Numbered from the stretch's first letter, positions 44,768-58,578 are shown. The stretch is DNA of 64,000 nt from Syncephalastrum monosporum B8922 (GCA_000697355.1 JNEN01000765.1:1-64000); one strand, 5' to 3'. Translations and numbers: made by a program. Notes: a model not told the origin generated them from the letters alone.

Positions 44768-46379
44768 ATGAGAGAAATCATCAGTCTTCACGTCGGTCAG
44801 GTATGTCGAGGCTCTCTTGTGCTTAATAGGCTATCTAAATTCGTTGTTTGCTCTGTGTTAGGCCGGTATCCAAATCGGTAACAGCTGCTGGGAGCTTGTA
44901 AGTTGTCAGATGAGGTCGTTGTCCAGATGAAGAAGCGAGATGCTAACTTTTCCTCTGTTTAGTACTGCATGGAGCACGGCATCAACCCTGATGGCCGCAT
45001 TCCGGATGAGCAGGACACGTCTGACCACTCGTTCACGACGTTCTTCAGCGAGACCAACTCTGGCAAGCATGTGCCCCGCACTGTCTTTGTCGATTTGGAG
45101 CCTACTGTCGTTGACGAGGTCCGCACCGGCACTTACCGCCAGCTGTTCCCCCCTGGTAAGTTCCTATTCGTTTTTTTTTTTTTTTCATCTGCGCAGGGTC
45201 TCCCTGAACCTGAACTGGAGGGGCTGCCTCTTGTGCATGTCACTGCATCCAAGGGGTAAAAGATACTGACTCGTCTCTCGTGTAATAGAGCAGCTGATCA
45301 CCGGCAAGGAGGATGCCGCCAACAACTACGCCCGTGGTCACTACACCGTCGGCAAGGAGCTCGTTGACACCGTCCTGGACCGTGTCCGCAAGCTGGCCGA
45401 CAACTGCAGTGGTCTCCAAGGCTTCCTCGTCTTCCACTCCTTCGGTGGTGGTACCGGCTCTGGTTTCGGTGCCCTCCTCATGGAGCGCCTGTCCATGGAC
45501 TATGGCAAGAAGTCCAAGCTCGAGTTCTCGGTCTACCCTGCTCCCCAGGTCTCCACTGCCGTGGTCGAGCCCTACAACTCGATCTTGACCACCCACACCA
45601 CCCTCGAGCACTCCGACTGTGCCTTCATGGTTGACAACGAGGCCATCTACGACATCTGCCGTCGCAACCTCGACATTGAGCGCCCCACCTACGCCAACCT
45701 CAACCGCCTGATTGCCCAGGTTGTGTCGTCCATCACTGCCTCGCTCCGCTTCGATGGTTCGCTCAACGTGGATCTGAACGAGTTCCAGACCAACTTGGTG
45801 CCCTACCCCCGTATCCACTTCCCTCTGGTTACCTACGCTCCCATCATCTCGGCTGCCAAGGCCTTCCACGAGCAGATGTCCGTCCCCGAGATCACCTACT
45901 CCTGCTTCGAGCCCAACAACCAGATGGTCAAGTGCGATCCCCGCAACGGCAAGTACATGGCCTGCTGTCTGCTGTACCGTGGTGATGTCGTCCCCAAGGA
46001 CACCAACGCCGCCATTGCCTCCATCAAGACCAAGCGCACCATCCAGTTCGTCGACTGGTGCCCCACTGGTTTCAAGGTCGGTATCAACCACCAACGCCCC
46101 ACCGTCGTCCCCGGTGGCGATCTCGCCGAGGTCCAGCGCGCCGTCTGCATGCTCAGCAACACGACCGCCATTGCCGAGGCCTGGTCCCGCCTGGATCACA
46201 AGTTCGACTTGATGTATGCCAAGCGTGCCTTCGTCCACTGGTACGTCGGCGAGGGTATGGAGGAAGGCGAGTTCTCCGAGGCCCGTGAGGACCTGGCCGC
46301 TCTCGAGAAGGACTACGAGGAGGTCGGCTCTGACTCCCTCGGCGAGTCCGAGATTGAGGAGGAGGAGGTCGAGTACTAG
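44768..46379 (+). CDS. Alpha-tubulin
   Basis: Exons: 44768-44800, 44862-44897, 44963-45155 and 45289-46379, giving 450 aa. The start [17 protein letters not shown] spans two tiny exons (11 and 12 codons). The GTP-binding tubulin signature GGGTGSG follows [23 protein letters not shown] includes the catalytic Glu region partner, and [18 protein letters not shown] is typical of alpha rather than beta. The acidic tail ends in Glu-Tyr, the detyrosination-type C-terminus. Residue 40 region reads [15 protein letters not shown], without the acetylated Lys40 of animals. Strong C-ending codon bias indicates high expression and opens a 397-codon shadow frame on minus. AATAAA lies about 54 bp after the stop. 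Confidence 0.98.
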
Positions 46380-46833
46380 ATATCTCGCAACTGATGATCC
46401 ATCTCTCTTGACACTTTTTTTCTTCCCACCCAAATAAAACTCGCTTTATGCGTTTGTGTTTTGTTCAAATCAACGATATCTAAATGTACATTTGTACTAT
46501 AATCAGGCTGATTCTTTTTTTTGGGAAGATTGTAAACATAAAAAGGGAAAAAAGGGAAAAAAGGAAAAAAGAAAAGAAAAAAAAACAGGCAAACACACAT
46601 ATATACGAGGGGGAGTGGTGGCATAGTAAAAAAAAAGCAAAAACGTGCGAGGGATGGAGGGAAGTGTTTGTGGACAGTGCGTGTATAAAGTGACAGTGTA
46701 TAGTTGAGAGAGTGGAGAAATAAGGCGTGTGTAACTGTTTCGCGAGTGGAACAGAGGAGCGAATGGGTGTGGTGGTGTTTTTGGGGAGGGGTGTTAGAGC
46801 TAAAGAGATAAAGACCAAAAAGAAAACAAGAGG
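46380..46833. other. Convergent 3' region tubulin / WOPR gene
   Basis: The spacer holds the tubulin poly(A) signal AATAAA (near 46433), a purine-rich A/G tract (about 46535-46590) and short random frames. No gene was seen. Confidence 0.6.
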
Positions 46834-48957
46834 TTATTTTAGCATTAAGGTGCCGGCGTCACTCATGTCCACACCAACGGGGTCACCATCGTTGTGTTGT
46901 GATAAGTGGGCGAAGAAGGGGTTGAGCATGCTCTTGGGGTACAAATGGGCGGGGTCCTGCTCCACGTGGCTATTGCTCAAGGGCTGCTGACGGTTGTGGT
47001 AATGCATGTAGGTGTCGAAGCCAATGCCGCCACCACCAACTTGGGCCGTGTCATTGCTGCCGTGACCGTTCGTGCCAACTGCTGCTGCAGCGGCAGCCGC
47101 GGCAGCCGCGGCGGCCGCAGAGGATGCCGCAGGCCCTTCGCTTCCAGTGCTGTGCATGCTTAAATTGTCGACGCTACCACGCTCAGGGACTATCTTAAAA
47201 TCGGCATCCATAGGCGACCTAGAGGTAGGCGAGGCCGGCATGGATGAATCCGCATTGCCGTTCGGAACTCCTGTGACAGCAGCAGCAGCAGCGACCATCG
47301 AGGAAGGATAACAGTCATTAAAGCCTTGGTTGTTCACCATCGAGCTGAAGAGTGGGTTGGAAGAAGGCGGTTGTGTCTGCTGAGGCTGATGGCTGCTTTG
47401 TTGTTGCTGGTGTGTTGATGGATGTGGTTCGGCCGTGGCATTGAGAGGATGCACAGGGTTCAGCAACTGGCCCAGGTTGGGATTCGAAGCAAACCGCGAC
47501 TCTGCACCGTTGCTGCTGTTGCTTGTGCTCGGCGTAGTCTCCTGGTCGTCATGATGCTGCTGGAACAGACCCGTGTCAGGCAGCATGTGGGGGTGGACGT
47601 GGCCGAGGGTTGAGGCCGATGCGGAGCTTGAGCTGGAGGCTGTGCTGGCATTGGGGCCATTGGTAGTCGCAGTGTGTTCATGGGGCGAGTAAGAATGTGA
47701 GTAAGGGTGCTGTGATTGCAGGAGTTCATAGTTGCGCGGATACGACGAGGTAGAGTAGTGACGCTGGTGGTGGTACGAGGGCCGGACAGGCGACAGCATT
47801 GGGGTACTCGGTGACGACGCCATGCTCGAGGGCGACGGCATCGTTGCCGGATATCCCGCACCGTAAATAGACATGGGTTGTTGGTACGACGGCTTTTGGT
47901 CAAATTCCATGCGTTGGTACGGCGGTGTGTGGTAGAGCATATGTGAGATGTTTTGCTGCTGCTGCTGTTGGTGATGATGGTGGTGGTGGTGGTGGTGGTG
48001 TTGCTGATGGTGTTGCAATTCTGGACCACGCAGTGAGCCCACAGACATGCTGCGCAGCTGCTGATGCATGCGCCGATCTAAAGGGAAAGTAGAAGTTGAT
48101 GGCGTCAGGGGGATGGGGCTGTGCAAAAATTCTCTTTTCTCTTTTCTCTTTGATCTCGCACGGATCGATTGACTTACCAGGAAAACCAACGGGGATGGAG
48201 TCAGGGGGTGTCAAAGGACTTGCCATAGAAGGGTCTGTCGGCTCGAAGGTGGGCTCGACCATGGGAGGGATACGGAAGTTCTGCTTGACCAAGAGCTCCG
48301 GGGAGATTTCCAGACTAGCGAGTTCGGGCACAGACGATGGCGTACGAAGCTTGCCGTGCGTCACATCTTGCGGGTGATAGTATGAAATCAAATGCTGAGA
48401 GACGCCATTCACGACAATCGACATGGTTTTCTTGACCAAGCCGTCCTTGCGGAACTTGTACGAGTCGGATAAGCTACCTACGAGCTGGCGCTCGCGGCCG
48501 CGGTCGACATTGGGGTTGCCCTGGTGGTCTGCGCTGTAGCTCCGCTGGCGCATGTCACCCGATGCTGCTGCAACCACGGACGAGCCTGCCGCAGAAGACG
48601 TCGACAAGCGCTTCTCGCCCGGTCCCTTTTTATCCAGTTCACGATATATCAGAAAGTTGCCCAGGATACGAGACGGGCTCCAGACTCGACCGTCTGTCCA
48701 TCGTTTGATGCCTAGCAACGTCGCACGTGGCTCGATATCAGTACCAGATGACAAGGACAGAAGATAGTTTTTTTTTTTTTTTTACCTGACTCGCGTTCGT
48801 CAAATACGAAGACAGAACCTGACTGGATCATTCTGCGTTCCTTCTCCTGCAGGCGGCGACATATCCTCGGGAGCAAGCCGCGACGACAACCTTCGAAAAC
48901 CAGCAGGACATCTTGGGTTGTCTCTATGAATCCGTGAAAGGTCTCGGTGACCAGCAT
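46834..48957 (-). CDS. WOPR-domain (Gti1/Pac2) transcription regulator
   Basis: Exons (minus): 48957-48786, 48711-48178 and 48077-46834, giving 649 aa. The first WOPR half is nearly canonical: MLVTETFHGFIETTQDVLLV, CRRGLLPRICRRLQEKERRM, SGSVFVFDERESGIKRWTDG and RVWSPSRILGNFLIYREL. A Ser/Ala linker leads to the second half: SLSDSYKFRKDGLVKKTMSI and HLISYYHPQDVTHGKL. The remaining 430 residues are low complexity with poly-His, poly-Gln, Ser/Thr and poly-Ala tracts. The family includes Wor1, Ryp1, Sge1, Gti1 and Pac2, which control morphology, sporulation and virulence switches. Wor1-type genes feed back on long promoters, and here 4.8 kb upstream is gene-free. Direct targets are unknown. Confidence 0.95.
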
Positions 48958-51900
48958 GATGGGCGAACGTTTTTAAAGGGAGGGAATTAAAAGGGTAAGA
49001 AATGGAGTAAGCGAGACCAAGTCAGGGCAGGGCAGGGCAGGGCAGGGCAGGGCAGTTTGTAAGAGTGTACAAGTAAGAATGAAGAGAAGAGTGCTCGCTC
49101 ACAATGATCGTGGAGGAGCAGTGTCGAAGTCAAAAAGGGGTTACAGGACCGATAAAATATTAGTGAAAAAGGAAATCGGCAGCGTAAAGTCAAGTGTACG
49201 TGCGCAGACTGATATCCAACGAACTGAAAGAGGGCAAAAAAGAAAAAAGAGACAGTGGGAATGCCCAATACGTGAGACGAAAGTGAAGAATAAGCTGAAC
49301 CTGAGCCGATTGAGCGGGGATGTTCTAAAGAGCCAGTGTCCAATACTAAGACTGGAGTGCCACATCCTCGCTTACTCCCGCTTGTCCCGCTCCCTCTCTC
49401 TCATTTTGCACTGTTTGCTTACTTTTTTTTTTATTCAAAACGATAATAATAATGCGCGCGCGCAGACACAACATCTTTTCCGGCCCCGCAAAACACTTAC
49501 CATCACTGGTCGAGAGGAGAGGAGGGGCCATGTAGCACAAGAGGGACTACTCGTTCTTTTTTTACGGGAATATCCTTTTCGCGCTCACCCGCGCTAGCAT
49601 TCACTTTGTCTGTCTTTTTTACTTTTCTTAATTGTTGTTGTTTCGCTCCGTTCGCTCGTCCATCACCGCGAAACATGGACCTGCCTGGAAATATTGAACG
49701 GGGTGAAGGTGGGGACGGATCTATTTTTTTCTTTGGCTGGCTGTGATTCGTTCGACGCGGCGTTCTCACAGTAAAATGTAGCGGAGATAACATTTAGCGT
49801 CGTTTTTCGTTTCTTGGGCTCCATGCCCCATGCATCACGCACACATATCTGCACACACATTATACACACGCACGACACACGCACACGCACAAGACACAAC
49901 ACCAATAACACGCTCAACACACGTCCCTCAAATCTTGATAGCCCGCACCCCTGGTTTCCTTAGCATCCGCATTTACGATCTTTATGCGCATAGAGAGAAT
50001 GCGCCTTCTGTTTACCCCTGAATCGCCTGATATCTGCTGCTCTTTGGCCTTCTCGCTTTATGATGCCTCATTTGCGCCTGCTTTCGGCCCGTCAGCCACC
50101 TTTTGAGTCGCCGCTCTTGCCCAAAATCAAAAAGCAAGACTTTTGGCGTCGGACTCCGGACAACGTCTTACAAGCTGGTCGCGTGCACAAGATATACACA
50201 CACGCAGAGATTCATATGCTGTAAAAGCCATACCGTCAAAAGGCTTCAAAACTAACAATTAAAGGCGAACAGAAAAAATGAAAGAAAGTGAGAAAGAAAG
50301 AAAACAAAATGGAAGAAAAACAGAAAGCTTATTTAGCATTCCCATTGTTGTGTACCTTATACTCTATTCACTCCAAAGTTTGAAGTGTAAACCAGTTTTG
50401 TGATCAGCTCGCATACATGTTACGTCCAGCGCAGAAAGGGTAGAAACTTCAGCATGATTGGAGCCTGCTTCCGCGCTGCTTGATTGGACAGAATGAGATT
50501 CCTATCAAAATCAACAATTATACCTTGCCCTTTTTCTGGATCTGATTTTCTCAGTCTTATCGCAACAAAAACCAGAATCCCGCTGATAACCCAGTTATTT
50601 TCCCAGGATGAGTTGCCTCATCAGGAAAACGATTCATAAGATCCATCCTATTCATCAGGCAAAAAAGCAGACCCATCTGTCTGGATGACCGATATGGTTA
50701 AACATGGAAAATAGATGAACATAGCAAATATCACTGGCTCGTGAAAGATGGAGCAGGCAACATATACGTACGACAACAGATTAACAGAGCCAACAGCACG
50801 ACCACAAATTCACATGCTTAATGTGATGGATGACTTTGGAAATAATATGGAAATGCCGTAAGCCATGATTATTTTTATGCACGCGCAAGGGGTAAACGGT
50901 GCCATTGCGTGATGCGCACACGGACACAACATATTCACGAAAAAAAAAAGTTGCGTTATTTTTCTGGGACCCAACTTATATAACAAAGGGCCTTTTATTT
51001 TGCAATGGTAAAGTTGAAGTTTGCTTTATTCTTTCCACCATTACAGCTACTTCCGTCATAAAATGGAGGGTATGTGCATGAACACGCAGTAGTATGCTCA
51101 CGCAGTAATTACTCAAGCGGCTGACGTGATAACAACAGGGCTCTGTCGTCTGCGAAGCTCAAAACGCACATGATCATGGAATGCCTGTACCTGAAATTTT
51201 AGACAATCCACGCTGTCCGACGCCTAATGAGGAGCTTGGTGCAACATCAACCAAGCCCATTCATTCCGAGCGTTCCAACAGATGGAGAAAGTGTCAGAAA
51301 AAGGATAATTCTTTCTTTTTCTGGGCTGTGTCTGGCATCGCGAAAGTGACGAGGATAAAGCTTGGAGAAACGCAAAGAAAAGTGTCGCAGAAGGGAATAC
51401 CAAGTATCCGATCATTGATGTAGCAGCTATAGGAAGTATCATCGATGACGATAAAGTCCCCATAATTGGCAAAATTCGTCCTGTGTACACCAAGAAATGC
51501 AAATATTAGTGGTCATCTGGGCTTTATTGCCGATGCACGCTCCAAAAGAGTCATCAGAGTTATATTATGTATATGCACACATGGAAATCTACTACATAGC
51601 GACTGGATGACGCGTGCCTGAAACTATACATCTCGTGATCTCCTACAAGTATGTGTGAGCATAATAATGGTTAAACTACGCAGCATAGATTTGATTGTGA
51701 CGTCTCTGCAGAGTTCTATTCGAGAGGAGTCACATGCGCACAGATGAGTAGGGACAACACGAAGCTGTGCCCGTCCCTTGCATTGAAATAAAATTCAATA
51801 CTACATGTATGTATTCTATGCGGTTGGATTGAAGATATGATTTTGAATAATGGTTATGTAGGAGACTAATGACTGATCCGTGCAAGCAGATGTACCTGAT

Positions 51901-53795
51901 ATCACAATTGCAACAAACGATAGCGAACATCACATTGTCTGGAATCATCGTGCATGTTACTATCAAATATCTATGGAAGAAATCTTTTTAAATAGAGTGT
52001 AACTTGTTCAGCAAGCTGTAATCTGTCGTGATTGATAAACGGATGATCATCATCAGCACAGATAACGTTGATATATGTTCAGTATCTTGCCATGTACGCA
52101 AAAGTGAAAGGAGATGCTTTCCTGCACATATAGCTCAAAAAATCTGTCGAAAGTACTGATCCATGCTATAGGACGTGAAAACCTGAGTAGTTTTCATTTA
52201 CAAGAACACAGTGATTATATGCGATATAGCTATATGCGATATACAACGGTACGCGCAGAGGCACGTCGCTTAAGCGCTTAAGCGCTTCAGCAGCATCTAT
52301 TGGCGCTAAATTTGAGCGATACCAGAGTACATAGGCGTTATGTGTATATCCATTAAACTACTGTTTGCCCGGGTCATGCTGATTGATAAAAGATATACCT
52401 TCAACTCCCCAGGCACAGCATTTATGAGACCCTATTATATTACTACTTTACTGGATCCATTGCTTAGTCAGGAGTAGATAATCAAAGCTATCGTAACTCG
52501 CCATCATCATCCGCATCATCTTTAGTGTAGCTGCGCTGTTTATCTTACCATCTGCTTGGATAAGCAAGTCATTGCGATAAGATCACGAATATCATATACA
52601 TTTTGGCCTATTTAGAGCATATTCAGTACTATTATTCAGATAGAATGAGCGTGCTCGATATATTCAATGGTTTCCGAATGCCCGAAAGCAAATAAGTAGC
52701 AGAAGAAAAGACCTGCCAGGCGGTAAGCAGAATTTGTTTGGGCGCCACGCCACCTCCTGTGTTTTTTTGTTTGTTACCTTACCTGTAACTTAAACGTCAC
52801 TCACAAAGTGAGCTACCCAGGTTTTCTGCATCATACAAAGAAAAAAAGCCAAGAACGTCCGGAAAGATGTACGGACTCTGTTTGATAGCCCCACGTTATG
52901 TTAAAAACCAATATATGACATATTTGGAAGAACTAGCATTGTGATCCCTCCATGCTTCTTACTGTGTTACAGTGTGAAAGGAGATCACCGTCAACTTGTT
53001 GCTTATCATACCACACATTAATATCAACAGTAAATAGACCGTTCCTCTTTTTCTTGGGGGGGGGTGGATGGCATCCGATCTAATTCTCGACCCGGACACA
53101 GTGGTCTCGACAGTGGCGAAGGAATTCCCAGTGCACATACATATTATCATAACTTTGTCTGTTGTGGTTACAGGCTAGTTATTTTAATTCAGCCCGATGG
53201 GACGATGTACTCTACTAAGAAACGTGTTCATATCAAGAAAAATGTCTACGTACAAAAGGCAAGCGTTCAATGCAGATCGTCATTAATTCCAGCAAAAATT
53301 TCTTACTCCATGTGGGTGTCATGACGATTTGTTTTAGGGTGACAATAGGACAAGAACGTGTAGACTGACGCACGGACAAGAAATTAGTTTGGCATTACTA
53401 TCTGAAACCATCGTAAGGATAGAATAAGGTTCATAGCAGAACATGGCTAGCTTGACGCAATGCAGGAGGGGACGAAAACCCACTGTCATTTACAAGTGGT
53501 TGAATACTTTAAAATGTTACATATGTGCCGACGTGATCTTGCTATTGAGGTAAAGCATGGTGCCCCGAAATTAGGTTCAAGCCGAACGGGGAGGGCTGTG
53601 TTTAAAGCTAAGGGACAACAATAAATTTCATCATTCCATATAAAAGATCCCGTGATGCGGGGTCAGCATGTCATAGGCAATTATCTACGATCAATTTAAA
53701 TCCATTCTTTCGCACACGGTTTTACCTCTCTTTTCCAACTTTTTTGACTTCCTATCTCTCCCTTGCGGCTCTCTGTAGCGTTCAAGAAAAAGAGT
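48958..53795. other. Large gene-free region upstream of WOPR gene
   Basis: 4.8 kb without a recognisable gene. It lies between the divergent starts of the WOPR regulator and the ClC gene. Within it are the (GGGCA)6 array at 49025-49054, an alternating GC run near 49454, a CA-rich stretch near 49845-49905 and a GGGG run near 53056. From 50.3 kb on it is AT-rich with random short frames. A long regulatory region or long leader for the WOPR gene fits, but no boundary can be set. Confidence 0.5.
49025..49054. repeat. (GGGCA)6 array, possible quadruplex
   Basis: Six perfect GGGCA units start 68 bp upstream of the WOPR ATG. On plus the six GGG runs with two-base loops fit a G-quadruplex pattern. 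On the WOPR sense strand it reads (TGCCC)6. If transcribed it lies in the mRNA leader as a C-rich tract. Pentanucleotide length makes it prone to slippage. The structure is inferred from the pattern only. Confidence 0.85.
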
Positions 53796-56700
53796 ATGGC
53801 GGATGATCATATTTCTGAGCGCACGTCGCTACTGGATCGAAGGCGGCAATCTAATCGACGATATGTCGATGACCTCCTTCCTCCGACATCCTCGATTCAT
53901 CCTACGGATGATAGCGGAAGAGGTGGCAATATGTCAGCCCCCGCGACCTTTATTACTCCCCATGCATCGACACCCGCTGCCACGAGCACTCATGGCTTTA
54001 AACTGTTCAACAAACGTCACGGCTCTTATGACGAAGACCGTCAAGGGCTCTTGAAAGAAAACACAGGTGTGCGTGTGTGGTACGAGTCTTATTCAACTAT
54101 AGGTACGCAATCCAAACCTTACTTGTCGCCTTCGGTGAATTTTTATTATTTGAAACGCTCATTACTTCTCAGACTGGATTCACGACCGTATCAAGGAAGG
54201 TGTTCGTTTGCGAAAGCTACGTGAAACACCGGGTATGCGTGGACAGTGGGCCAAAGCCAAGGATGCGTGCCAAGCATGGATCCTGGTGATCCTGACGGGC
54301 GCCACTGTGGCCTTTATAGCATGGTTTATCGACGTCGTCCAGGAATGGATGTCAGATCTTAAACAAGGTTATTGTACCACACAATGGCGGTATAATCGTC
54401 AATTTTGCTGTTGGGACAAAGCAGGTAAACAAGACGTCATTATACTTTCTAATAATGTTGTTTATTCTAAATATTCTGAACGAACATCATGCGCCTGTAG
54501 AATATGAGGCATGCCCTGAGTGGCGCAACTGGCCCGAAGTTTTCAACGTTACCAGCGAATCTGGCGGATACTACACAGCGATGGTCATGTACACCGTCTT
54601 CGGAGTAAGATTCGTCTCTTTTGGACCTGCTGGTGTTGCGCGTGATCTTTTCGGATAGCCTCCGCTCACAAGGGAATCTCATGCACTCTCTATTGTAGCT
54701 CTTATTCTCACTGGTCGCAGCACTTATGGTCAAGTACTCAGCGGAGAAGGTTGTCACACGAGCAGCATCCTCTGCAACAATGTCATCATCACGACCGACC
54801 GACTCCAAACCAACGACACCGCTTATCAGTCCGCCCGACAGTGAACCCTCTAAAGCAGAACTCTCTCAGCCCCAACCTCAGACAAAAATCGCATACTATA
54901 GCGCGGGCTCTGGTATTCCGGAAGTCAAAGTCATCTTGGCCGGCTTTGTCATCAAAGGCTTCCTCGGTATCAAGACACTCATCGTCAAGAGTGTTGGCAT
55001 GGTAAATACAAAATACATTTTGGCATCGATCCGTATCTGTAGAAATGTAACACATAATCTGCAAACTGTTCCTTTAGATTTTCTCGACCTCTTCCGGTTT
55101 GACGTGCGGAAAAGAAGGACCGTTCGTGCATCTCGCTTGTTCCGCCGCCAATATATTTTGCCGTCTTTTTCCCAAATTTAACAAAAACGAAAGTGAGTAA
55201 AGCTGCAATGTAATGCAAATGTGCGCTGGTACAGGGGCTTACTCTGTTGCAGGTAAACGACGAGAAATTTTGTCCGCTTCTGCCGCGGCGGGCGTTGCCG
55301 TCGCTTTTGGTGCGCCGGTGGGCGGTGTTCTGTTCAGCTTGGAAGAAGTCAGCTATTACTTCCCCATCAAGACCATGATTCGTAGCTATTGCTGTGCGAT
55401 GGTGGCTGCCATGGTTCTTAAGGTGGGATTTGCAACCAGGAGCCGGTTGAAAATTTAGTTCGCCCCGCAGGAATGATATACTCACACGGTTTCGCTGCTA
55501 TTAGATCACCGATCCCTTTGGTACTGGGAAAATTGTTCTCTTTCAGGTCCACTATGACAAGGAGTATCACCTGTTTGAAATGGTGCCATTCCTTATCTGT
55601 GGAGCGTTTGCGGTAAGTGAAATGTATTAGATAACCCGGATATGTTTCTAAGACGACGTAATATGTATCCCAGGGCTTCTTTGGCACTGTTGTCACCTAC
55701 TTCAATATCAAATATCAGCATCTGAGAAAGTCGACTTTCATTGGAAAATACCCAGTCGTCGAAGTGCTGGGCATTATGGTGCTCACAGCCGTTATCAGCT
55801 TCTGGAATCCCTTCTCCCGCCTCAGTCTTAACGAGTTTGCAGCCAACCTATTCTCCGAATGCTCACCTGGTAATGACAACGCCGGTCTGTGTGCGTAAGT
55901 GTCTCAAAGAAAAAAAAAAGATTCTTCATGTTTAGCACGTGGGTGTCCGCCCATGAAATCTCATTGCTTGCCTTATTTTTACCAGGAATGATGTCTCTGA
56001 GATCCCGCGGTTGCTATATCTGCTTTTGACAACACTGGTCATCAAGATGATATTGACCATGGTCACGTTCGGCTGCCGCGTGCCGGGAGGCGTTTTCCTC
56101 CCAGGGCTCATCGTTGGCGCGGTCACTGGACGGATCATTGGACTGATTATGCAGTATCTTACATTAACATACCCGACTCTGTGGCCTTTCACCGCATGCG
56201 CAGCTGACCTGGAGTCAAGAGGCGAGTGCGTTATCCCTGGTGTCTACGCTATTGTGGGTGCCGCAGCAAGCTTAACAGGCGTTACGAAGACGACAGGTTA
56301 GAATGGTGATGACATAAAACAGAAGTACGATACTGATCCACTTGCTGTCTTCTAGTATCACTAGTTGTCATCATGTTCGAGCTGACTTACTCTCTCACCT
56401 ACACTGTGGTATGTATTTAGCCACGTCACCTGTTATCCAGATCTTACACTCAGTTTTTGTGTAGCCTATCATGCTTGCGGTTATGATTGCCAAATGGGTA
56501 TCAGATGCTATGTTTGTGGAGGGCATCTACGACTTGCTCATTGATCTGCAACTTTATCCGTATCTGGATGCTCGCAAAGAATACGCGCACGTGATCTCGG
56601 CACAAGACCTGCTCGAGAAGAATCATGCCACAATCGATGCCGAGGTGACAACGACGGTCGATGCACTGTACCAAAAGCTGGATACCCTCGGCGAAATGGG

Positions 56701-57166
56701 CTATGGCGAAGACGGCGGCTTCCCTCTGCTGAGCTCCGACGGCCAGTATCTCGAAGGGTACATTGCGACGAGTGAGCTCTCGCACGGGCTGGAACAGCTC
56801 CAGCGCCATTTCGAAAGCAGTCCATACCCGATGACAGATGAAGAGTACCGCGAGATCCCTTGCTCTTTCCGCAGACTGCAGCCACACCAGATCGAGAGCA
56901 GCCCCGAGTTACTGCCAACCCGCTCCTCTTCGCCAGACGACGAGGCACGCAGACCGGAACAGCCGCTGAATGACTTCTCGGTCTACGTTGACCAGGCACC
57001 GCTGACTATCAACCAAAATGCATCGATGGAGCTGCTGATGGAGCTCTTTACGAAGCTAGGTGCACGCTACGTATGCCTGATAAGCTCCCACGGACGGTAC
57101 CTGGGCATCATCCACAAGCGGACGCTCCTTGCATACCTCAAAGAACTGGAAGAGGGCGAACAATGA
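53796..57166 (+). CDS. ClC-type chloride/proton antiporter (Gef1-like)
   Basis: Exons: 53796-54102, 54173-54424, 54501-54604, 54699-55001, 55078-55192, 55253-55422, 55505-55612, 55674-55894, 55986-56296, 56356-56408 and 56465-57166, giving 881 aa. Selectivity-filter motifs: GSGIPEVK, then GKEGPFVH with the gating Glu, [12 protein letters not shown] with the proton Glu of antiporters, and [19 protein letters not shown]-terminal pair of CBS domains follows ([56 protein letters not shown]). It resembles ClC-3/4/5 and yeast Gef1, endosomal or Golgi exchangers that support acidification and copper loading of iron oxidases. An insertion rich in Ser/Pro (about 54760-54880) expands a loop. The ATG at 53796 is the first in frame. 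Confidence 0.95.
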
Positions 57167-57373
57167 ATATACGATGGTTAAAATCGTTTTTTGTAGATTA
57201 TTCTAAATAGATACATGTCTAGAAGCAAGTTCCTGTACAATAAAAGATACCTGTCTTACTGCTTCTTCCCAATTTGGGAGTATAATATTCTGATTAAGTG
57301 GGCGGGGCGCCTCTTTATTAACGCAGACGCACACACACACCAACATACACGCACAAAAGTACAGGACGTGGTA

Positions 57374-58578
57374 ATGTACGATTTTATGGAGTACTGCCTT
57401 CGGTGTTTCTACCGATCCACAGGCTGGAATGAAGAAAATCAGTACTCGAACCTTTGCTCCTGGTCGAGGGCCTTGCTAGATTTCTACACTCCTCATGGAT
57501 TGTCGTTGTATCTCGCCAAACTCCCTACGCCCCAATTCAAGCCGGCATACACCATGAACGCTCTACCATCCCTCAATGGCAGCATCGGATACCTGTATAC
57601 CCATCAGCCATTAAATATAGGCACCAGTGCAACCGTCGACTTTAAAGACTTGATCGACCGGTTTCGCGTCGTGCACACTGCGCCTTCACCCGATACAGGT
57701 AGTGATAATCACTGCATACTACGCTGTTGCTCATTTTTCCATTTTGACAGATCCCGTCAACAATTATCTGCTGTATGGTCGCCTTTTCTTTCCCGGTGCC
57801 CGACTGGAGGCCATGTATGTACGACGGTTAACGCCCCATCTCCAATATCTGGTCACCGCCGTGAACCACCCTCGGTCGCCTGCCTTGCCGCAGGTGGCAA
57901 TGCAGCTCCAATATGACGTTGGCAAATGGTGCTCTGAATGTTCTTATACCACCGATGATGGCCTCCTCGGTATGCGCGCACTGTACAACTTCGCCAATGA
58001 TTCTCTCAACGGTCAATGGGCTCTGGGTACCGAACTCTATTACGGCACACTCGACAAAAGCGGTGGATGTACGTGGCCAAGACATGTCAATCGTAGAACA
58101 TGTATGCTCACCTCCATATGCTTTAGTATCCATGGGATTACGATACCGTACGTCACCCATCTGCTCACCACCCATCTGCTTTACCTATACCTTGAATCCC
58201 TTGGTCGGACATATGTCCACAGCCTATGTTGCCCAGGTCTCAGAAGAACTTGTCATGTGTTCTCGCTTTGATTTCAGCATTTATTCCTATGAAAGTGATC
58301 TGGCCCTTGGATTTGAATACCAGGCCAAAAACAGGGGCGACAATCCGGAGAAGACAGAGAAACTGGAGGGCCTGATCAAGGCGCGTATCGGCTTTACGGA
58401 GGTAAGCTCTATAGGGAATAGCACAGAGAAGGTCGCTGAAGGGTTATGTTAGGGCCTGGCAGTCATGTGGGAGGGTCGCTACAAAAAAACCTTGTTTAGT
58501 TTGGGTCTGACCGCCGACCTGTCCAGTCGAACGAGCCCGATCCGCACCATCGGCATCGAAATGCAGTATTTTTCATGA
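57374..58578 (+). CDS. MDM10: Mitochondrial outer-membrane protein Mdm10
   Basis: Exons: 57374-57698, 57751-58068, 58127-58401 and 58453-58578, giving 347 aa. The conserved N-terminus MYDFMEYCLRCFYRSTGWNE leads to ATRALLDF-like SRALLDFYTPHGLSLYLAKL. Successive beta strands include SLNGSIGYLY, NNYLLYGRLFFPGARLEAMY, LQLQYDVGKW-like MQLQYDVGKWCSEC and WALGTELYYGT. It ends with TLFSLGLTADLSSRTSP and GIEMQYF, a C-terminal aromatic as in other mitochondrial beta-barrels. Mdm10 is a 19-strand barrel of the ERMES ER-mitochondria tether and also works with the SAM complex. The gene starts 207 bp after the ClC stop in the same direction, within a CA-rich stretch. Confidence 0.93.

Noticed and set aside
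45240..46433. 397-codon open frame opposite alpha-tubulin
   Set aside because: Same cause as for ILV2: an antisense shadow of a highly biased gene, without its own start context or homology.
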